A stretch of DNA of 64,000 bases, from contig UBQX01000031.1 of the NCBI GenBank assembly GCA_900467685.1, forward strand, positions 1 through 64,000, in the 5' to 3' direction. Below the pieces are notes generated by a model that saw only the letters and a program-made list of their open reading frames with translations, ran no database searches and was not told the origin of the DNA. The position numbers were made by a program, and so were the translations under genes. Numbering within the stretch: the first letter of the stretch is position 1; every line of letters starts with the position of its first letter. Shown here piece after piece: positions 58,750 to 64,000 of the stretch. Source of the DNA: Hyphomicrobiales bacterium (GTDB lineage: Bacteria > Pseudomonadota > Alphaproteobacteria > Rhizobiales > Rhizobiaceae).

Positions 58750-60837
58750 TTAGCGGCCGGCCTGTTCCATGATTGGATCAGGAACGGTCGCTGCGAATAG
58801 CTCTTCCAAGCTCTTCCTCTTGCGCGGTGATTTGCCTTCGGCTTCCCGTTCGACGACCTCCCTAAGGCGACTAACCCGATCATTGTGCGCTTTTTCGATG
58901 TCGTTCTCTGAGATGGGTGTTGTGCGCTTTTCGGGAGCGGGCACAGCTGCCTTTGCAGGTTCCGGAGTGCCCCCGGCGCTGACCTTCTTGTTGGCCAAGG
59001 CGGATGGATTCACAACGCGAGCGGGCGAGGTGGATGGCGCTGGCTCTTTCGGAGCCTCCTCCTGGACAGGCGCCCGCGGCTCCTCCGCTTTCGCCGCAGT
59101 CACAGGCTTTGTCGCTTCCGCTTGTTCAGCCTGTTCCTGGCCTGCATTGGCATAGGCTGGCGTGGTCGCTGGAACAGGTTTAGGTGGCAGGTAATCGACA
59201 GTTGGAACGGTCGGTATGTGCGTCTGAGAATAGGCCTCCGCCTCCTTGAAGGGCTGCGTCTTAAAGAAGCGCAGCTTGTCTCCAAAGATTGGCCGCTGAC
59301 CCTCCACCAGCAAGATCATCTTGTTCTCGGGCATCTGGCGCACTTCCTGCGGCATCATCAGGTCCCGATCGCGAATTTGCTCGACCTTTGTTCGGCGCGG
59401 GAGCCCCATAAGCTCGATAGTGCGAGATTCAGACTGATATCGTATAGTTCTCTTGCCAAGCGCGCGGGAAGCATACTCTGCCGTGGCCTGGTCATTGGCG
59501 CCAAGTATGAGCTGATAGCCGCAATTGCCAAGGAGCGAATGTCGGGACGTCTCACCATAGATCTCATCCAGGTTCTTCAGGTCCTGGATGATGAAGGCGA
59601 GCTTGATCTTATAGCCGGCCACATAGGGCAGCTTCGTCATGATCTCGTCCATGCGCTTCAGCTGGCGAAACTCATCCAGCAGGAAATAGACCGGCACCGA
59701 GTTTGGATCATGCTCAAGGGTAAGTATGTCCATCACCTGTTGAACGAACAGCGTCAGCAGCGGCCTAAGAAGCGTGATGTCGGTGATGTTCGGGGCAAGG
59801 TAGATTGTGATGGGGCGACGCTTCATGGATCGAAGGTCCATGTCGGTCATGTTCGTTGCGGCCACAACGCGTTCGTTCTTGAACGGCCTCATCGCCTTCT
59901 GGATATCAAGCAGTGCCGAGGCCGCGGCCCGATCCGAGAGAGACAGGTAGGAATTGAAGCTCTCCATCGTGAACTTCGACAGGTATGGCTCCTTCTCCTT
60001 GATGTACTTCATCAAGGCCTGCAGATCGATCCCGCTGTTGAAGAAGGAGTTGATCTCGCCGAGGTTCCTGCGCCCTTTGTAGAAGGGGCTTTCGAGAACA
60101 TAGCTGATGGCGCCGGCGAGAACCTGTTGAGCTGTGGCCTGCCAAACTGAATTCTCGGATTCGGTGTTTTCCGGTACAAGAATGCTGGCGATATTTTGAA
60201 TGTCAGTCGTGCGATTGCCTCGCTCAGGACGAACGAAATCCAAGGGATTATAGCTGTTGGTCGTCTCGGAACCCGGCGCGAACAAGAAGACCTGGCTCCC
60301 GTTGCGCTTCCGATAGCCGGCGGTTGCCTTGTACACCTCGCCCTTCAGATCCGTGACGATCATAGAGCCTTCGTGCATGAGAGCGTTGGGGATGACGTAG
60401 CCCGCGCCCTTACCGGATCGCGTCGGGCCAATAATGAGGTGGTGGCGATCGTCATACGCGCGGAGGACGTTGCTCCCGATGCGGCCGAATATGTGACCTC
60501 GTCTGCCAAACCACTTCCCGCGCCGAAGGGTTGCAAGATCCTGAAAGGCCGCATCACCCAATGGATTGCTGGTAGGTTTGAGCCCAAGGTAAGCAATGAG
60601 GCCTGATACGAGCAGCGCGGGCACTACGGAGCCGAGCGCGACTTTTTGTAGGGAAGGGGAGGAGCTATAGGCCCAGAACTGCTGAATTGGCGCGAATGGG
60701 TTTGAGGTGATTGTCGCCTCGAGGATCCTAGCGTCACCGTAGAAAAGCTGAAGCCCCGCCCCGTACGCCAGCATCCAGACTAGAAATGCGATCAACAGGC
60801 AGAAGAACAGATAGAAGGCCTGTAGCCCCTTACTCAT
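58750..60837 (-). CDS. virD4: VirD4/TraG-type conjugative coupling protein
   Basis: A 695-residue type IV coupling ATPase. Two N-terminal membrane helices (about 7-30 and 68-86), Walker A LIIGPTRSGKGAGYVIPNAL (about 135-154), DLKGEVYKATAGYRK, and Walker B VPVYFLLDEFRQLKRMDEIM (about 395). The C-terminus (about 560-695) is a Pro/Ala/Glu-rich extension ending in a basic segment. It docks the relaxosome and pumps DNA or protein to the secretion channel. It is coupled to the truncated VirB11 gene (ATGA). Confidence 0.93.
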   Translation of the reverse strand: MSKGLQAFYLFFCLLIAFLVWMLAYGAGLQLFYGDARILEATITSNPFAPIQQFWAYSSSPSLQKVALGSVVPALLVSGLIAYLGLKPTSNPLGDAAFQDLATLRRGKWFGRRGHIFGRIGSNVLRAYDDRHHLIIGPTRSGKGAGYVIPNALMHEGSMIVTDLKGEVYKATAGYRKRNGSQVFLFAPGSETTNSYNPLDFVRPERGNRTTDIQNIASILVPENTESENSVWQATAQQVLAGAISYVLESPFYKGRRNLGEINSFFNSGIDLQALMKYIKEKEPYLSKFTMESFNSYLSLSDRAAASALLDIQKAMRPFKNERVVAATNMTDMDLRSMKRRPITIYLAPNITDITLLRPLLTLFVQQVMDILTLEHDPNSVPVYFLLDEFRQLKRMDEIMTKLPYVAGYKIKLAFIIQDLKNLDEIYGETSRHSLLGNCGYQLILGANDQATAEYASRALGKRTIRYQSESRTIELMGLPRRTKVEQIRDRDLMMPQEVRQMPENKMILLVEGQRPIFGDKLRFFKTQPFKEAEAYSQTHIPTVPTVDYLPPKPVPATTPAYANAGQEQAEQAEATKPVTAAKAEEPRAPVQEEAPKEPAPSTSPARVVNPSALANKKVSAGGTPEPAKAAVPAPEKRTTPISENDIEKAHNDRVSRLREVVEREAEGKSPRKRKSLEELFAATVPDPIMEQAGR

Positions 60838-61424
60838 GATGCATCCCGTGCGAAGTAGATTTCGGAAACCCCGCGCTTGCCGCCTTCCCGCCTGAGCTGG
60901 ATCACGATCGGAATGACCATTTGGATGTAGGACATCAGATCCTGCTTGGAGTAGCCGGCGGACATGCCGGACTGCTGCATCATCATGGCGAGCTGTTCAT
61001 AGGCGCCGAGCGGCGTATCGGCGTGTACTGTCGACATGCTGCCCGGGTGGCCTGTGTTGATGGCGCGAAGGAATGAAAAGGCCTCAGCTCCACGAATCTC
61101 GCCAACAAAGAGGCGATCCGGCCGCATCCGAAGCGCCGATTCAAGAAGGTTTTGAATCGTCACGTTCGCAGTGCCTTGCCCACCTTTGGAGGCGATCAGG
61201 TGGACCGCGTTCTTCTGTGGTGGGAATAGCTCACGAGTGTCTTCAAGCGTCAGGATCCGCTCATTCAGGTCTACAGAGTTCAGGCACGCGTTCAGAAACG
61301 TGGTTTTGCCCGACGACGTGCCGCCACTGATCAGGATCGAAACCCGCTTCGTGATGGCCGTATGGATGAAGTCGTAGATCTTCTCCGCGCGTAAGGCGAC
61401 GCCACCATTTGAACGAGTCCTCAT
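60834..61424 (-). CDS. VirB11-type ATPase, N-terminal domain missing
   Basis: A 196-residue protein corresponding only to the C-terminal ATPase half of VirB11 (full length about 340). It has Walker A ISGGTSSGKTTFLNACLNS (about 33-51), ILTLEDTRELFPPQKNAVHL, RMRPDRLFVGEIRGAEAFSF (Walker B region) and the His-box SMSTVHADTPLGAYEQLAM. The N-terminal hexamer-forming domain is absent and the frame begins at an ATG overlapping the stop of a 49-residue ORF. Either a deletion product or a shortened ATPase; no other virB genes are in the window. Confidence 0.85.
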   Translation of the reverse strand: MRTRSNGGVALRAEKIYDFIHTAITKRVSILISGGTSSGKTTFLNACLNSVDLNERILTLEDTRELFPPQKNAVHLIASKGGQGTANVTIQNLLESALRMRPDRLFVGEIRGAEAFSFLRAINTGHPGSMSTVHADTPLGAYEQLAMMMQQSGMSAGYSKQDLMSYIQMVIPIVIQLRREGGKRGVSEIYFARDAS

Positions 61425-61570
61425 CCTAGCTGAAAGAGGTTGCTCGTGGTCGTAAGCTCGCCCGTGTCGAAGACATGCTGCGGAAGGGGTTTATCGAGAT
61501 CATACATGCTGAGATCCCCGAAGCGCGCCTCCAGTTGGGACAAGGCCACAAGCGGATCTACCAGGGACAT
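61421..61570 (-). CDS. Short ORF coupled to the truncated virB11 (49 aa)
   Basis: Encodes MSLVDPLVALSQLEARFGDL, then SMYDLDKPLPQHVFDTGEL and a short end; stop and virB11 start overlap (ATGA). The composition looks like real protein, but I do not recognise it. It may be the surviving N-terminus of a gene that a deletion joined to virB11, or a natural small protein. It lies at the border between transfer genes and the catabolic island. Confidence 0.4.
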   Translation of the reverse strand: MSLVDPLVALSQLEARFGDLSMYDLDKPLPQHVFDTGELTTTSNLFQLG

Positions 61571-61644
61571 CTATGCCTAAGATCTAAAGATGAAGGGCTG
61601 ATCGCGTGATCAAAAGCGCGCACCGCTGACAACATTAGATAGTG

Positions 61645-62439
61645 TCAGGAAATCGATTGGGCATCGCATTCCCGGAAGTGCTGGATGAAACCGCTCGCAT
61701 ACGAGACGATATAATCGGTGAATTCCTTGCCGATCCCGGCATTCGAAAGGCCCGCATCCCCGCCGATCAGCCCATGTTCGTTGACGTCGAAAACGTCGAG
61801 CGGGACGAGGACTTCGCTCTCGCCGTACCGGACGGCGGAAAGTCCCGAGGTTTCAAGTCCGAAAGCCTTGTTGGCGCTGCTCTTCTCGATCAGGTCCGGC
61901 CGCATCAGATCGGGAAAGAGGTAATAATAGACGGAGGTGATCGGGTCCGCCCCGTGGCCGCCCGCCCGCTCACCGAGATCGCCGTGCAGCCTCTGCCAGA
62001 GGCTGGAGGGGATCGCTTTCCAGATATTGATCGAGGGAATGATGATCCCGTGCGACTGCTTGAAGCCACGCACGGTCTGGTCGATCAGTGCTGTATTCCC
62101 GGTATGGCCGTTGAAGAGCACGATATGCGTGAGCCCGTGATCGAGGAAGGCGATGATGGCATCTTCGAGCAGCGCGCAGAATGTCGAGGCGCGAAGCTGG
62201 ATGCCGCCCGGCACGCAGCGGAACACGTCGGCATATCCGAAGGGGATCGTCGGCGCGATCAGCGCTCCGGAGGCTTCCCCCACCAGTTCGGCGAGCCTTT
62301 CGGAGAGCATGTAATCCCCCATGGGAGCATGCGGGCCCTGCTCCTCCTGACTTCCGAGCGGAATGACGATGACGGGTTTTTCCGCCAGGCGTTCCCGGAA
62401 CTCCACGAATGTCATGTCCTTGATGGCGACCTTGGTCAT
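61645..62439 (-). CDS. Creatininase-family amidohydrolase
   Basis: A 264-residue member of the creatininase family (cyclic amide hydrolases and relatives such as MftE and FAPy deformylase). Metal-site motifs are VIPLGSQEEQGPHAPMGDYM (Glu, His, Asp; about 27-46), LFNGHTGNTALID (His; about 118) and GERAGGHGADPITS (about 173). It would hydrolyse a cyclic amide or ureide in the cytoplasm. The ATG overlaps the stop of the upstream ATPase gene (ATGA), so it is made with the importer and is probably the first enzyme to meet the imported compound. Confidence 0.88.
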   Translation of the reverse strand: MTKVAIKDMTFVEFRERLAEKPVIVIPLGSQEEQGPHAPMGDYMLSERLAELVGEASGALIAPTIPFGYADVFRCVPGGIQLRASTFCALLEDAIIAFLDHGLTHIVLFNGHTGNTALIDQTVRGFKQSHGIIIPSINIWKAIPSSLWQRLHGDLGERAGGHGADPITSVYYYLFPDLMRPDLIEKSSANKAFGLETSGLSAVRYGESEVLVPLDVFDVNEHGLIGGDAGLSNAGIGKEFTDYIVSYASGFIQHFRECDAQSIS

Positions 62440-63437
62440 GCCTTCTTTCTTTCCAGTTTTTCGGCTTGCAAATTCACGATAGGCTCGGAGGCTTCCGGCC
62501 GCGGATTGAAGCACGCGTAGCGGTGATCGCTGCTGCCGTGCATATCTGGGAACTCCTGTCCGCAGCGCTCGACGGCAAAGGGACAGCGCGAACGGAAGGG
62601 GCATCCTTCCGCCGGGTCTCCGCCGCTTTTCACCTCCGCATCCCAGGGCCAGTCGGGCCTGAATGCATCGTCCTCCTCCGAAACCGTCGGAATGGAGGCC
62701 AGCAGAAGCTGGGTGTAACGATGCCGCGGCGAATGGAAGATCGCGGCGACGCTGCCTTCCTCGACAACTCTGCCCCGATACATCACCACGACGCGGCTCG
62801 CGACGACCCGCACAACACCGAGATCGTGGGTGATGAACAGGTAAGCGAGATCGAATTCTTTCTGCAGATCCCGCAAAAGCCGCAGGATATGAGCCTGCAC
62901 GGACACATCGAGCGAGGAAGTAGGCTCATCGAGCACCAGCAAGTCCGGATTGGTGGTCAGTGCACGGGCAATTGCCACGCGCTGCCGCTGGCCGCCGGAA
63001 AGCGCGAGCGGCCGCCGGTCGCGATGCCCGGCATTGAGGCCGACCTTTTCCAGAAGCTGCCCGATCCGCCGCCTGCGCTCGGCACGGCTGCCGATGCCGT
63101 GAACATCGAGCGGCAGCCCGATCGCCTGACCGATCGATTTGCGGGGATTGAGGGTCGAATAGGGGTTCTGCTGCACCAGCCCGATCTTCCGCCGGACGGC
63201 TTTCGACCGGCGGCCTTTAAGCTGTTCTCCCGCCAACTCCACCTCGCCGCTGGTCGGCACCTCGATGCCGAGGATCAGATTGGCGAGCGTCGTCTTGCCG
63301 GAGCCGGATTCGCCGACGATGGCGACTGTCTCCCCTTTGTTGACCGTCAGACTGATGTCGGTAACGGCATGTATCGTCGCGCTGCCCACATGAAAGACCT
63401 TGTTGACTTTGGTAACCTTCAGCAAGGGCGGGCTCAT
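62436..63437 (-). CDS. Dpp/Opp-type ABC transporter ATP-binding protein F
   Basis: A 333-residue ATPase of the peptide-type importer. Walker A VAIVGESGSGKTTLANLILG (about 40-59), Q loop GLVQQNPYSTLNPRKSI, signature LALSGGQRQRVAIARALTTN, Walker B LLVLDEPTSSLDVSVQAHI and switch His YLFITHDLGVVR. The C-terminal oligopeptide-transporter extension has the cysteine pattern GCPFRSRCPFAVERC...C that probably holds an iron-sulfur cluster, as in other DppF proteins. It overlaps the preceding ATPase gene by four bases. Confidence 0.93.
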   Translation of the reverse strand: MSPPLLKVTKVNKVFHVGSATIHAVTDISLTVNKGETVAIVGESGSGKTTLANLILGIEVPTSGEVELAGEQLKGRRSKAVRRKIGLVQQNPYSTLNPRKSIGQAIGLPLDVHGIGSRAERRRRIGQLLEKVGLNAGHRDRRPLALSGGQRQRVAIARALTTNPDLLVLDEPTSSLDVSVQAHILRLLRDLQKEFDLAYLFITHDLGVVRVVASRVVVMYRGRVVEEGSVAAIFHSPRHRYTQLLLASIPTVSEEDDAFRPDWPWDAEVKSGGDPAEGCPFRSRCPFAVERCGQEFPDMHGSSDHRYACFNPRPEASEPIVNLQAEKLERKKA

Positions 63438-64000
63438 GCAAACTCCTCCTGGTGGATGCAGGCCACGCGCTGCGTTCCGAATTCGCGCAACGGGATCGGC
63501 TGCAGGCACTCATCGGTGGCGAGCGCGCATCTGGGTTTGAAAGGACAGCCCTTGATCGGCTCCCGCGGGTCGGGCACCGAACCTTCGATCGGCTCCGGCA
63601 GCTCGTTGCTGGAAAGCCGCGGGACGGAGGCCAGGAGGGCGCGGGTATAGGGATGACGCGGATTGGCGAAAAGCTCGGCTGTCGAGGCCTCTTCGACGAT
63701 ACGGCCCGAATACATCACGCAGACCCGGTCCGCGAATTGCCGCACGACGCCGAGGTTGTGCGAGATGAACAGGATCGATGTGCCGTAGGATTCCGACAGC
63801 CGCTTCATGATCAATAGCGTCTGCTGCTGCACAGTCACGTCGAGCGCGGTGCCCGGTTCATCGGCAATCAACAGACGTGGCCGGCTGATCAGGCCCATGG
63901 CGATCATCACGCGCTGGTTCAAGCCGCCGCTGAGCTGAAAACTGTAGCTGTCGAGAACGCGGGTCGGATCGACGATCGACACGTCGCGAAGCGCCTCGCT
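63434..64000 (-). CDS. Dpp/Opp-type ABC transporter ATP-binding protein D (partial, runs off the right edge)
   Basis: C-terminal 188 residues of the first ATPase. Visible are the signature [20 protein letters not shown], Walker [21 protein letters not shown] (Gly where Thr is usual after DEP), switch His [13 protein letters not shown] and the C-terminal cysteine block [17 protein letters not shown]. Walker A and about 140 N-terminal residues lie beyond base 64000. The gene that should precede it, permease C, is cut off at base 1. Confidence 0.93.
   Translation of the reverse strand, partial: SEALRDVSIVDPTRVLDSYSFQLSGGLNQRVMIAMGLISRPRLLIADEPGTALDVTVQQQTLLIMKRLSESYGTSILFISHNLGVVRQFADRVCVMYSGRIVEEASTAELFANPRHPYTRALLASVPRLSSNELPEPIEGSVPDPREPIKGCPFKPRCALATDECLQPIPLREFGTQRVACIHQEEFA

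Noticed and set aside
1-64000. CRISPR arrays, rRNA genes, complete tRNA genes or prophage structural genes
   Set aside because: No regularly spaced repeats, rRNA-like stretches, complete tRNA folds or capsid/tail genes were seen on either strand.

Overview
The window reads as almost all of a repABC plasmid from an alphaproteobacterium of the Rhizobiales (Rhizobium/Agrobacterium/Sinorhizobium type). The evidence is a complete repA-repB-repC operon with its antisense RNA, a DUF1612 (RHE_PE00001-like) protein, a VirC1/VirC2 pair, MobC with a MOBP-type relaxase, and a VirD4-like coupling protein. The two window ends carry complementary halves of one peptide-type ABC operon: binding protein, permease B and a cut permease C at 1-3285, then a cut ATPase D, ATPase F and a creatininase-family enzyme at 61645-64000. 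All are on the minus strand in matching order, so I infer a circular replicon only slightly larger than the window (about 65 kb).

Layout: (1) 1-12000 with 61645-64000 is a catabolic island: a Dpp-type importer, a creatininase-family amidohydrolase, two DUF917/HyuA (hydantoinase A) pairs, an NtaA/DszA-type flavin monooxygenase with its FMN reductase, and an AroM-like protein fused to a LuxR DNA-binding domain. Together they look like import, sensing and opening of a cyclic ureido or (thio)hydantoin-like compound. (2) 12000-16085 is a scar zone with a decayed esterase, an IS6-family element, a broken metallophosphoesterase and an IS630 remnant. (3) 16061-30936 is a sugar-acid island. A minus-strand run of twelve genes (UxuA-like mannonate dehydratase, four-part CUT1 sugar importer, aldo/keto reductase, two VOC proteins, two TIM-barrel isomerases, two Gfo/Idh/MocA dehydrogenases) diverges from an IclR regulator followed by an enolase-superfamily dehydratase, a third Gfo/Idh/MocA enzyme and a DUF336-type protein.

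(4) 31258-42862 is a five-gene, start/stop-overlapping defence operon of the DISARM type: an adenine-type methyltransferase, a DrmE-like protein, DrmA helicase, DrmB (DUF1998) and DrmC (PLD). The combination of an adenine methyltransferase with a DrmE-like rather than SNF2 (DrmD) protein would make it a mixed or unclassified subtype. (5) 42986-48784 is a plasmid-stability and counter-defence block: a small HNH-like protein, the DUF1612 protein, a Phd/PemK-like toxin-antitoxin pair, an integrase-DUF736 chimera, a VbhA/Fic pair with altered key residues, and ArdC antirestriction.

(6) 48828-61570 is the plasmid core: repABC, an XRE regulator with an AT-hook, a virC operon, a hairpin-rich intergenic region that probably holds oriT, mobC-relaxase, a small membrane protein, virD4 and a VirB11 that keeps only its ATPase half. 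No other virB gene is present, so the plasmid appears mobilisable but not self-transmissible. The most interesting points are the AroM-LuxR fusion with both racemase cysteines gone, the mixed DISARM operon, and the VbhA/Fic pair, whose inhibitor glutamate and partner arginine both appear substituted and whose toxin shares an Arg/Asp-rich C-terminus with the relaxase. All names come from motif and family recognition by eye; no database search was run.
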